DNA of 64,000 nucleotides from Steinernema hermaphroditum (taxonomy: Eukaryota > Nematoda > Chromadorea > Rhabditida > Steinernematidae). The notes under the pieces were generated by a model. That model had not been told where the DNA came from and did not search any database. It saw only the letters and a program-made list of their open reading frames with translations. Location: the NCBI GenBank assembly GCA_030435675.1, contig CM059623.1, positions 9,140,012 through 9,204,011 on the forward strand. The letters are read 5' to 3'. How positions within the stretch are numbered: the first letter of the stretch is position 1; every line of letters starts with the position of its first letter. Below are positions 12,191-23,947 of this stretch, piece by piece. A program made the position numbers and the translations under genes.

Positions 12191-13503
12191 CAGGGTGTCC
12201 CGGATAAAGTGCAACAAAAAGAAATCCATGTAAATCTCTGTGGTCTTCTCCAAATACGATACTTTTATATGCAAAATGAAGCTACATCACTAGTGAATAA
12301 GAAAAGCAAAACAGTTTTTCGGAAGATTATGATTTCGCCACAATACATGCCTAACCATACATCCGACTTGAACCCCCGAACGCCGCTGGTCTGGATTTTA
12401 TTTTTTGCCTTTATGTGGCCTTTAGAGTTGTCTTAAGTGACTATAAACTAGCGAGTCGTAAAGAGCAGACATTTTTCTACAAGAAACATAAAATTAAGAA
12501 ATGGAAGAGATTCAGATCCGATAAAAGCGGTGACCAAAAATATTTGCTCCCCACCTTAGACAAGTTGGCCAAAAGCCAGACCAAAGATCTTTTGGAGCTT
12601 TTTGTACATGTGCAATCTTGGTGAAAGGTGAAGTCGATTCATGCGCACTTCTCCGCTGCCCACGGTCTCATCGCACCTACTAGAATCTTTTTTTGATAAA
12701 ACTGGGCAGTTAAACGGTCATTTTTCTCAAAAAACACCAGTTTTGGGCTACCCATGACATAAATTCCAGCCCAGACCATCAGAATCTTCGCGCGCTGTAT
12801 TTTTTCGACGACGACGGTACGCCTTTGTTGGTATCTGGTATCCTTTGGGAAGCCATCACCGATGATTTTGGTGATTACGCATCGGTTAGACGGTGAATCG
12901 ACCATGGTTAATGAACAGGATTTGATCCAGTTCCGGATCTGCGGCGCTGGTCCTCATCAAGCGATATTTTTTGGGGTTTTGTCTTTTTTTCTTGTGGTGT
13001 TAGACCCTGTTCTTTCACTATCTTGCAAAGAAACGACTTCAGATTTTTCTTCAGTGCTTGCCGGACACGTATTCTTGAGATTCCGAACTCTTTAGCCAAC
13101 TTTATTGAACTTCGGGCTGAATTCCGGTTCAACTTCTTTAGGATGCCTTCTAGAACAGCCGGAGTTCGCACTGGTTTCTTTCTACCTTTCCAGGTCCTCT
13201 GCTTGACCTGTTCTATCTCCCTGTAACACTCAATGACTCGTTTGACCTCATACCGCTCAAATCCGAGGGCTTTTACAGTACCCAGATCCGAGATTCCGAG
13301 CTTATGCATCAGAACTATGGAAAATCGGTCTTCAAATACTACGATTTTTTTTCAACGAACAACTGCGAAATTACAGCTATCAACAGATATTCAGAGCTAT
13401 AGAGGACGCTGAACACGAATATGACGTCCAAACATGCTCAAACTCACGGAAATCCACTTAAATCAACGAATCAAAAATGTTGCACTTTATCTGGGACACC
13501 CTG
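12191..13503 (-). mobile_element. Tc1/mariner-type transposon, full length but decayed
   Basis: The ends are CAGGGTGTCCCGGATAAAGT and, on the other strand, CAGGGTGTCCCAGATAAAGT, one mismatch over 25 bp, with TA on both sides. The length of 1313 bp suits an autonomous copy. The transposase is on the minus strand: a helix-turn-helix N-terminal part (13309-12908, about 130 aa, 'NRNSARSSIKLAKEFGISRIRV'), then 'ILMVWAGIYVMGSPKLVFFEK' (12780), 'FHQDCTCTKSS' (12600) and a degenerate 'SPLLSDLNLFHF' (12520) for the catalytic D blocks. Stops and frameshifts interrupt it, including near the start of the catalytic domain. Confidence 0.88.
12908..13309 (-). pseudogene. N-terminal fragment of the Tc1/mariner transposase
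   Basis: An open frame of 133 codons inside the transposon at 12191-13503. It begins 'MHKLGISDLGTVKALGF' and includes a basic linker ('RTWKGRKKPVRTP') between two helix-turn-helix units, the DNA-binding part that recognises the inverted repeats. The frame is lost before the catalytic domain, which continues in other frames to about 12400. It is therefore a broken gene, though its DNA-binding half could still be translated. Confidence 0.8.
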
Positions 13504-16500
13504 TAGTATTGAGCGGAAATTCATTGAAGCTGCCGGAGAACACATCTTCCTTAATGTCACATTCTTGGAGGTCGGGAATTCTCCAGTCGAATAAACCGCT
13601 GCGATTCAACGCTCCCTTGGATCGGTTCTCTTTAGCCTCCTCGTCGGTCTTCTCTCTTTATTTTCAAACACAAAGAACGAAACACTTATTGACGTGACTC
13701 ATGATCGGATTCTAACGTCGCTGTACCACAACATTTCCAACAAATTGTAAATCAAATCGTTTCCGCTTGATAGAACTGCGCGATTATCTCCACAACGCTG
13801 TAAACATCGCACTATCGCGGTTGTAAAACACACATCGAAGCTGCGATTCATCGTTTTTAGGACGAGGAAGCTTAGGAAGAGTCGAAGATCGAAGAGATGT
13901 CAAGCAAAGGAACGATTTCCTCTCCAGATGCCAGCCAGCGGAGGTGTTTATCCCTGAATCCGCTGTGCCATGCATGTTCAACAAATTTCTTTCGGATTTG
14001 TGTTTGGCGTTTCCCTTCTTTGAATCTTAGGAAATAGAAGGAAAGTCAAAAGGTGAAATAACGTAGGAATTGGGAACACAACGTTGAAACAACAAGTTCT
14101 TTGGAGGCAGTAAACAGGATGCCAGCCTGAGGGGACGTTCCATGATCCGATCTGTCATTTTATGATTCAAAACCGATCGTAAACAATTTTCTAAATCGAC
14201 CAAAAGTCGTAGATGTTGTTAAGGAGAGAAAATGAAGCGGGCGCTTTTCTTAGTTTGTAAAATCAGTCGATTAACACTGCAGCATGTAGTGATGTTAAAG
14301 GATCGCAGGTATGTAGGCACAGAAGCGATCATTTGTTCTGTATTTACTTCCTCGTTGTTGTTATGAGAAAGATCCATTTCTGGCCTTTGATCCAGGAAAA
14401 GATCGCCTAAAAACTAACCCAAACAGGCAGAACAGTCATCAAACTCAGAGATGTTCGGTGACCAAAACCCCTTTGATTTATGAGACCCTTGCATCCATCG
14501 ATCACTTTCTACATTTTTACATTTACATTTACTCTTGACTCAATGGCATTCACCATGCAAGAAATCTCAAGATGCACAATGAAGAACCGTATATCACTGT
14601 TATCGCTGCTTCTCTTCTTTCTTCGGCGGAGGGCACGACATCGGAGTTGAAGGCGGCTGTCCCATCAGTGTGCGCGGGCTTCGAAGCAACAAAAAAGCTC
14701 GATCAGGAGGTAGGGCGGAAGGTGGAGTTCGGCGGACGAAACACTTTCTACATACAGCTCTATTACTCACAATTTACTGCAGTTTTCAACGGGTAACGCA
14801 TTCTTACTAAATGCCGTTTCCCTTCCAGGAAAGCTTACCTTTCTTTCCATTCTCTCTATACTCAAAACAAAGCTGACTTCATCGGATTACGTGAGCGAAT
14901 GCCTATTTTGGCACGTAAACATCGCCTTTGCAGATGCATTTGCACAGGATTTGCTGGTGCAGAGCTAAACCACATCCCCGGCGTCGTTCACATGAATCGC
15001 ACGCAAAAGAAAGAAGGTAAACAACCTCCTTTCTTTAAGAATTTCATACATTGTTTGTGAAAAATGTATGCTTATCTTGGACATATATTGATAGCGAATC
15101 CGCCATTTCTCTTAAATTGAATGCGTTTACCGTATTTACGTTCTATTCTGGGTCCCATTATAAGAGTCTAAGAGTCCCAATGATGCGTCCTATAATGAGA
15201 GTCCCTATCTGTTCCTGCATTCCCTTTCACTCTTTGTCTCTCCTCCCTATAAAAACCAATTTTCCGTTCCGCTCAAAAAATCCCGTCTACGTAAGCCTCC
15301 TCGTGAGGCGACGATAACGGTCATCGGGAAGCTCGAGGCGAGGCGCGTGTCAACGAAAACGAAACGTGGAGTTGAAAGGCCTCTCGCCGGGAAGTCGTCC
15401 GACTTTTTCGGTCTTCCTCCTTATCTCTGCGATCTTTATTGCAGTCATAACACTTCGCCTGCAGAAATCAGGAAATGCAAAAGAAAAACAATACCAGAAT
15501 GAATGCACTTTCATCCTCTCCTGTCCCGTCACGTTGTCTGTCCGCATTGCCCCCCCCCCCCCTTTCGGCTCCCTTCTTCCCCCGCTTTTACCCGCGGATT
15601 CCACTTTTAGATCGCCGTGCGACGACGTTTGTGCATTTCGATGCAAAACACAACACTTTGTCGCCGTTGGGGTGATCGATCAGACCACGACGAGGTGATA
15701 AGGTCATCGTGGCGTTTCTGGAGGGCCGTCGGGGAGTGGACGGTGGTCAGAAGATGCACTTTGAGAGCACAAACTACTGACTCCAAATGGATCTGGAATC
15801 GGGGGACGTGTCCACGAAATGCCAATTAAGTGCTCAGAGTGTAAACCAACATTGATTTCAACGAAAAGAACTGAAGTTCAGATGCACAAGGGGAAAGGCA
15901 TTACCGTATTGCAGGGATCTTCCGCCCGAACACGATCCTCCGGCATCCCTTTGTGTTGTGGAAGGAGCCATAAAGAACACTTTGATAATTATCTGTCAAG
16001 AGGTCTTGTTATGACCAAGTTCAAAATGGGTTCTGTACAGGCCTCTTGACTTCCTTTACTTCCTAAGGTCAACCCTAACAACTCTGTAATTGATAGCCGG
16101 CTGATATAATTAGCCCGTTCCTTGTCCTCTTCATGCACTTTACGTGTGTTTTCAATACAGTTGCATCATCCGAAGACACTTGCGGTACATTTGCACTGGA
16201 AAAGTGATCTTCCGGCATCCGTTTGTGTTCTAGGAAGGGTCACCCTTCCAGCGATCGCCAGATTTTCACTTTCCTCACGTGCGCATGGACTTCATTTCGG
16301 CGACCTTCAAAGAGAGAATTCCAAAAATAGCCATGATGTAACACGTTTTCTGAATTCGAGTGTAATCACGAGAGCATCTGGAGGGGACTAGGACTTCGGA
16401 GATCTGAGCCCTCAGAGATCTTATCGTCCAGTGTAATCCCTAAAATAGCAAAAAAAGTCAGCAGACGACCGAAATAGACGCCACGAGGCTATCGAAAGAG

Positions 16501-16900
16501 GCCGCTTTTCGACTTCTCCTTTTTCGATCGATCGCCTCGGCGGCGGTGATCGTCGCGGCGATGAAAACGATCGATTTCAACGAAAAGTGGCGCTGGCGTC
16601 GCCATCTCGGGAGTGCGCACCCAGAAGGCTCTGACCAACGATCGCCTCGCGCATCGTCGTAAATCTTCTTCTTGCACATCGGAACACAAAACTGACGTAA
16701 TCGACCGTAATTTGTAAACAAAGGGTCTCCGCGGCGAATCTTTGCCCCCTCTAGGGCCCTGTTTAGCCCCTTCAATCCCACTGGGATTCGCTCTTTGATC
16801 TCTTGGCATCGCATTTCGTCGTCACACACGTTAGATTCCTTCGAGAAACGTCAGTCCACTCTCCACGTGCTCCCGGGTGCCGCCCCTTTCCGTCGCCGCG
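13504..16900. other. Gene-poor region upstream of hpd-1
   Basis: No supported coding gene. It contains a run of 14 C near 15550, an imperfect 32-bp direct repeat (15934-15965 and 16206-16238), an imperfect hairpin (15995-16050) and, toward the right end, the hpd-1 promoter. ORFs here are short and lack recognisable motifs. Confidence 0.5.
15934..16238. repeat. Imperfect direct repeat pair with a hairpin between
   Basis: Copy 1 (15934-15965) and copy 2 (16206-16238) share GATC(C/T)TCCGGCATCC(C/G)T and TTGTGTT followed by a GGAAGG end, with a few mismatches. Between them, GTCAAGAGG at 15995 pairs with CCTCTTGAC ending at 16050. Origin unknown; it could be a decayed mobile element. Confidence 0.5.
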
Positions 16901-16916
16901 CGCTCCGCCTTCGGCC

Positions 16917-16924
16917 TATAAAAA
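16917..16924 (+). promoter_or_regulatory. TATA box of hpd-1
   Basis: TATAAAAA lies 54 bp before the hpd-1 ATG (16978) in an otherwise GC-rich stretch. The spacing would place transcription start around 16950. It is unusual here in being a clear core promoter rather than a trans-splice acceptor in front of the ATG. Confidence 0.6.
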
Positions 16925-16977
16925 AGCGGCTCGTCCGAGGCCGAAGCAGAGAATTCGACTGAATCCCCCCTGAGAGA

Positions 16978-18323
<1,346 letters not shown>

Positions 18324-18420
18324 AGAGCGTACCGCGGCAATAAGGGTTATTTGTATAGACAGACGTGCATACTGTACTTGTAAATGCTCACAAATCGATT
18401 CCATTCCATCTGATCCCTCC

Positions 18421-18426
18421 AATAAA
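18421..18426 (+). terminator. Polyadenylation signal of hpd-1
   Basis: AATAAA 98 bp after the hpd-1 stop codon, in the 200-bp gap before the opposing gene's stop. Confidence 0.75.
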
Positions 18427-18524
18427 AATATATTACGTCGAAAAGTTGGGTAAAAAACGATTTATGTACATTTGAAATAATAATTAGGAAAATGGAGCTT
18501 ATTCGAAAGCAAAACAAAAACTTC

Positions 18525-19959
18525 CTAATAAGCCTGATACTCACCGTTGTAGCTCATGGGAGGATCGCACAAGGTGGACACGTTGACAGCCAAGACATTG
18601 CTGAACACAAGACCATCAGATGTCGAGAAGGTTGTAAGCTCACCCCATCGGATCCAAGTGCGTCTCATATACGATAGTCGAAGTGTGCACCGTGCTGTTT
18701 TGGGAAACAGCTTGGCCAGCATTACCAGCAGCCCCAGGAACATATTCGCTCGGAGTCAGTCCATTGCCTCGAGGCTCTGAAGCAGAAGTGATACGATCAA
18801 AGAAATCGAATATATATACCGCATGCATGCTCTTGATCATAGCCCGTATACTGGTTCACTGCTTCATCACCACCGTACTGAGGATAGAAGGCCTGTTGGT
18901 ATTGACATGGCTGGCATGCAGCCATATACACGGCGTCTGCCTCGTTGTAGTATCCCGTCTCGTCCTGGTACATGTACTCCTTGGAGTTCGCGCAAACAGT
19001 TTCTTGGCCATAGACGTATCCGCCGAAGACGTACGCGTCCACCGGCTGGACGAGAACAGGAGAAGCAACATACGCGACTAAAACAGTATTTCAGATCTCT
19101 GAATATGCATGGGAGAATTACCATTTGCAACGGGAACAGTCACAGGAACATCGACGGGAATAGCCACAGGAACAGCACCGTTTGTGGTGGGACCCATCTT
19201 GTCCAGTATTTCCTGAGGCACGGCCCAGCCGGTGGGGAGATGGATTTCATTAGTCGCCACAGGTCCGATGAGGTCTTCCCAGCATTCCGCAGTTTTCTGG
19301 GCTCCTCCATTCACCCGTGTGGAACCTAAACAGGTATTGTTACCAAGCAAGATACAAGTAAATCCTGGAATGCTTTTGGGCAAGGATTACCGTTGTTGAC
19401 TGCAGTGCCGTTCGTTGTCTTCGATCCTCCGAGGCCATCAAAGAAACTGCGGAGCTGTCCGACCTTCTTCTCCGGCTCTTGCACTGCACTAGCAACTTTA
19501 CCGTCTGAGAACGCAAATAGAATCGATTAGCAAATAGCTTCTCGACTTACCTGCGATGTTGAGATTCTGCAAACCCAGCTTGACATCGCCAGCATCCACG
19601 CCAAGGCTGGCTGGCTGTACTTCGGCCACTCCACTTTCTTGTCCAGGGGAATTCATTACCGCCGACTTCTCCGGAGAGATCTGGGTGCGTCCGATGGGCT
19701 GCTCCGTGCAGGGCGTTCCACAACGCTTCACTTCGGGTTGCAGCAGGCGAGACTTGAGGACGACGTTTGTAAACTCTGGTCCCAATGGCTGCACAGCGTC
19801 TACCGTAACGGCTTCAAACGGATCGACGAGGGTGGACCGCTGCGGACCCTGATACTCGAAAGAGGCGTCGGATTCGGCTGACGATTCCGAGGAGAGCAGC
19901 ATCTCCTCCATCTGCGCGTACGGGTTGGCACGGAAGACAATGCGGCGCTTTTCGGACAT
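18525..19959 (-). CDS. Uncharacterised 397-aa protein with Tyr/Gln-rich C-terminal region
   Basis: Six exons: 19959-19551, 19504-19391, 19325-19122, 19077-18820, 18776-18644, 18600-18525, summing to 398 codons. The start is ATG at 19959 ('MSEKRRIVFRANPYAQ'). The N-terminal third is acidic and Ser-rich; residues about 150-170 contain 'VGQLRSFFDGLGG', the most domain-like segment. Then comes a valine-proline repeat ('PVAIPVDVPVTVPV') and a Tyr-rich, Cys-containing segment ('GGYVYGQETVC', 'QYQQAFYPQYGG', 'NQYTGYDQ'). There is no signal peptide or membrane span. The composition suggests a largely disordered, possibly RNA-granule-type protein, but this is inference and I recognise no family. It converges on hpd-1, and the RG-rich gene lies about 260 bp upstream on the same strand. 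Confidence 0.85.
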
Positions 19960-20177
19960 GATTCCAGGAAATCGGCGTGCGACGTAGAGAATACTAGCGG
20001 CAACGCCCTGCAGAAAAAAATGCCAGCGCGGGTGGTGGATTTTTTGCGATCGCGTCGGGACTCAAGTCTTGGTCGAATGGAACACTTTCCACATCCACGT
20101 CCAGGCGTAAAGGACCAGACTCACCTCAATGGGACCTAACCCTTCCGAAACGACGACGCAGGCGACAAACAAAAAGA

Positions 20178-20183
20178 TTTATT
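20178..20183 (-). terminator. Polyadenylation signal AATAAA
   Basis: AATAAA on the minus strand, 38 bp past the stop codon at 20221, fits the 3' end of the RG-rich/F-box-associated-like gene. Confidence 0.7.
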
Positions 20184-20220
20184 GGACATTCAATCCTCTA
20201 CAAACATAACAACTTGTGCT

Positions 20221-21977
20221 CTATACAATGATGCTGACACTGTCAGTGAATATATGGACATGAAACTGATTATTGTTCAACGACCTGCATGCATATTTGT
20301 CGTCCTCCACACGCAAAGTCCTGCTAAGAACGTACGCCTCAATGACCGCCTGCTCAGAACTGGGATAACTCATGGTGAACTTCTTGGAAGGTCCTTGCAT
20401 GGCATCCGACTGGATCGAATCGAAAACGTCCTTGAAGAACGGCAGACGGCACTCAACGTTGGTGTTCGTGATAAGTACCTCTTCGCACTGCTTCTGCTTG
20501 AAGATATCGCTGATCAACTTCAGGGTTGGGAAGGTGATGTCGCATTTTTGAATAACGATGCTTCTCGCGATCTGAGCGTCGCAACAGCGCTGCAGAACCA
20601 GTTCAATGTTGTACTTGAAGCCTCGCACACGGCTGAAATCGACTTCTTCGAAGCACTCGTTGATAGTGTCGATGAATTTCCCGGCTCCACGGCTTTCAAA
20701 TCTGCTGACATCCCTGATGGTTAGCTTGCGGGCGATATCCCATTCGCCGAGGCGATTGAACGCGGGCAGCTTCAACAGATCTAGCGCAGTCTTCATTTCA
20801 CATTCTTCATACAGTTTCTCCTTCTTTAAACTTTCCGTTCCGTAGATGTACAGATTCTTCAAACAAAGGGTCGCGTTGGTGATTGCATGCATCGGCTCCG
20901 CTTCCCACTCGAACTCCAATGTCTTCGCGTTAAATCTTTCCAGGCATACTCCAATGTCACCTTGGTCGAAATGCATGAAAGCGTTCGCCAACGGTAGGAC
21001 GTCCAAAGTCAGAGTATTCCTCGGACCAGTTGGTGGGTCACCCTTTGGAGCAAACGGCACTGAAATAAAAAGCGACGCTCTCATGGTCAAAACCGTTTGA
21101 CATACTACGCCTTCTTTGATGGCAAGCATGAGAGCGCGTGGTTCTCATGCGTGCCAGAGCACCTCTACGTCCTCGATGTGCTCCTCTGGCGGGAACCCTC
21201 TCATTCGCAAGACCAGAGAGCGATTCGGCTAGATCTTCGTTGGCTTCTCGGCGAGGCGCTCCACTGATACTCAGTCGCTCAAGAAGGTGACTGTCGATCG
21301 TTTCTCGGTTTAGAATTGATCCTCCACTGCAGCTCAATCGTCCAACCAAACGGTCGGCGGCCGCTTCGTTGAAGACTCCGACTGCGTGCCTTCCTTCAAT
21401 ATCTGCTTTCGCCACTGTAGCCCCAGCTGAAATCAGTATGCGTTGAAGCAGTAAAGACGTAAAATGTAATTTTTACCTCGAGCTTTATGAGAAGGCCAAC
21501 CTCGACGACCTCTGGTATGAGTACCCCTGCCACTGAGCAAGTGCCCATTGATACGATTTCCACTCTGGTCGCCGGTGTGCCATCCTCTTGGATGATGACC
21601 ACCCATCATACTGGAGATTCCAGGAGCTTGTTGTGTACTAGCACTATCCTTCTTCCACACACCGTGAACAACTGAAATTTAGAATTATAAAGTTTCCGCT
21701 CGAAGGCTACCTTGCTTACCGCGACCTCTTGGAAAATTTACAACATTAATGGTGACCGGAGTCCTGCGCAGCAGGCCAGCCTGTTCAGCTGAACACTGGT
21801 ACATTATTAAACGTCCATACGGCAATCTAGCATACCGTACTCACGAAACTTCTTCGCAGTTTCGCCGAAAACGATCATCTCGGGAGGCTCCTCGACGATT
21901 GGCACATACACCTGTTGCTGGAGCGTTGGTTCGTCGTCTTCCGATTCGGAAGACGTGTAAACGCCTTCCCCGGACAT
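20221..21977 (-). CDS. Uncharacterised 521-aa protein: acidic and RG-rich N-terminus plus F-box-associated-like C-terminus
   Basis: Five exons: 21977-21836, 21788-21720, 21671-21477, 21426-21106, 21059-20221 (522 codons). ATG 21977 follows a TTGCAG acceptor by 15 nt. Residues 1-50 are acidic ('SSESEDDEPTLQQQ'). Residues about 70-240 are low-complexity with Gly-Arg clusters ('PRGRG', 'SGRGTHTRGRRG', 'RGAHRGRRG'), as in RNA-binding proteins. Residues about 243-521 form one globular block of alternating strands and helices ('FNRLGEWDIARKLTIRDVSRF', 'YNIELVLQRCCDAQIARSIVI', 'KQKQCEEVLITNT') that resembles the nematode F-box-associated domain; no F-box is visible in front of it. Exon 4 joins exon 5 so that the ATG of 'MPFAPKGD' straddles the splice, so the C-terminal part might also be translated alone. 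Family assignment is tentative. Confidence 0.75.
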
Positions 21978-22462
21978 GAGAATGGCTATGTCTGCAAGCA
22001 CAAAACTAATAGCCTTCTTGACTACGAAATAAGGCTGCTTGCACGAAAAGCACGTGTTGGCATCGATGATTTGCTCAGCATGCTAGACTAGTATCGATGG
22101 CGAATAGTAGAGTGGCTTACAGTACTCTCATATGTGTCGTAGAAATGCAGAAATAGACAGATTCAACACTGACAAGAATGCACAGCTCGTTCACTGGAGC
22201 AAACGAACGTTCATTTCGAGAAGAACGCAGGGTGCAAATCGGAACATATAAGCTCAACAAGTCTTTCCACGCGAGAGTTAGAACATATCGTACTGACATT
22301 TTATCTGTTTGCCTACCCTTCTCTTGCACCATCTGACTGCTAGACGTCGGTCTAGACAGGAGGAAAAGGAGGTTCTTCTCCCGGAGGAAAAAATGTCCGC
22401 TGGGATCATTTGTGTGGATATACGAGTTTGTGTTCGGTTGCTGGCTACGAATACGCGGTGAA

Positions 22463-23403
22463 ATGTTCACGAGTGTCGTAGGAGCTGCGCTCTCTATTGT
22501 GCTTCCGATACTGCCGAGTGTTACGCTCTTTTACTGTATTAAGAAAGGGAAAGCGGTAGGCCGCTTAGAATCTGTTCGAAATATAACATTCTTTTCAGCC
22601 TTCTCCTGTTGTCCGTGCTGGTGCCCCTGTACCGGAAAAAGCGCCATCGCCGGCTAAAACGACGGTGCCGAGTTCCGCTGCTCCTGATGTAAAACCGGAA
22701 GCGGTGGAGGCACCGAGCGTGGTCACCGGGAAAATCACTGAAGCTCACATCAGAAACATGCTGGATGCGGAGTTAAGAGCTGCAAAGGAAGCTGAAGAAA
22801 GAGTGCGTGAATACATTTTGAAGCGACTGGATGACCTTTTGTATTTTAGCGTAAACTAAAGAACATGCTGGAAGCTGAGATGAAGGTGGCTAAGAAAGAA
22901 ACTGAGAAGAAGACTGACAAGGGAGATAAGAAGGCCGAGAAGGAAGAGAAGAAGGCTGAGAAGAAAGCTAGGAAGGCCGAGAAAAAGGCTGAGAAGAAGG
23001 CTGAGAAGGAAGAAAAGAAGACAGAGAAGAAAGAGAAGAAGCCTGACAAGGAGGACAAGATCAAAAACGTCAAGAAAGAAATGGAGGAAGTGGGGATAAT
23101 CGACAGCAAAGAAGAGATAAAGACTGCTGAAGACTTAGAATATGAGAACAATGAGGATAAGAATGAAAAATTGGACGAAAAAGTAATGGTGAGTGTTATT
23201 ATTCTTTAGTCTTTAATCGACATGGGAATCCTGTTAAGCCGAAGCAAGAAAAGGCTGAGCCAGACGTAACGCAGAACACAGCGCCATCTCCTGCAAACGC
23301 CAGCCCGCTTCCAGCAATGAGTCACTATATGGGGCCTGCTTCACCTGCTGGTCTTGTGTCCTGTTTCATTAAACCTCCACCAAATGTAGCGAAGAAGAAG
23401 TGA
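22463..23403 (+). CDS. Small membrane-anchored protein with a lysine-rich charged tail (266 aa)
   Basis: Four exons: 22463-22555, 22599-22802, 22850-23188, 23239-23403. The chosen ATG begins a signal-anchor helix ('TSVVGAALSIVLPILPSVTLFY') followed by 'CIKKGKA'; an in-frame ATG at 22412 would add 17 residues. Residues about 32-70 are Pro/Ala-rich. Residues about 80-98 ('HIRNMLDAELRAAKEAEER') and 101-113 ('LKNMLEAEMKVAKKE') form two related helices interrupted by an intron, then about 60 residues of KAEKK/EKKEE repeats predict a long charged helix. The tail is Pro-rich and ends KKK. No family recognised. Positive-inside logic places the tail in the cytosol. AATAAA at 23465 follows the stop by 62 bp. 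Confidence 0.75.
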
Positions 23404-23464
23404 CTCAACTTCGAATGTCGTACGCATTTATACGAAGAACAAGTGCGTTTAACATCATTTGTTA

Positions 23465-23470
23465 AATAAA
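23465..23470 (+). terminator. Polyadenylation signal of the lysine-rich protein gene
   Basis: AATAAA 62 bp beyond the TGA at 23401-23403. Confidence 0.7.
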
Positions 23471-23706
23471 TTTCAGAGTCAGTTCTGGAGTCAATTCCGT
23501 CAAAGGGACGTAGAATGTGCTTATGAACAGCTTTCTTTTTTTGGCTCCGACTTCTTTGTTTGGTTCGCATCTACTTCGATCCATTCTCAAAGGAGGCGTA
23601 CTTCCATATGAGGCTGTTTGTCAATGACATTTAAGAAAATATGGCATATTTTGGGCACAAACGATGTAGTGCTTTCCGTCGCACCGAGGAATGAGTTTTT
23701 GACATA

Positions 23707-23712
23707 TTTATT
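23707..23712 (-). terminator. Probable polyadenylation signal of the LET-805-like gene
   Basis: AATAAA on the minus strand, 236 bp past the stop at 23948; the first such hexamer I find downstream. The 3' UTR between is pyrimidine-rich. Confidence 0.5.
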
Positions 23713-23947
23713 AAAATTTTTTACAGCACAATAAATCATCTTCATCGCATAACTTTTAAATGGCGCGAATATGAGCAACTTGGGGTGTTCTTGAAAGAGT
23801 TTTCTGTGGAAACACAACAGAATGCAAGTGGGTTGGGAGGACTCTAATCGACAACTTGAGGAAGAGAGGGAGAGAGGAGAAAGAGTTGGGGGATAGACAA
23901 AGCACCGATTTTTGAGATATGTTCAGCGGGAGTATGGTAGGTAGAGG

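Noticed and set aside
12140..12436. Plus-strand 'SDLNP' transposase-like motif at about 12370
   Set aside because: The transposase runs on the minus strand with its own SDLN block near 12520; the plus-strand match is short and isolated.
15547..15564. C-run as a telomere-like or G-quadruplex element
   Set aside because: It is one simple homopolymer tract without repeated spacing; polymerase slippage is enough to explain it.
22865..23151. Minus-strand Phe/Ser-rich 'membrane protein' opposite the lysine-rich gene
   Set aside because: It is the complement of the AAG/GAG repeat tail; the plus-strand model has consistent splice sites.
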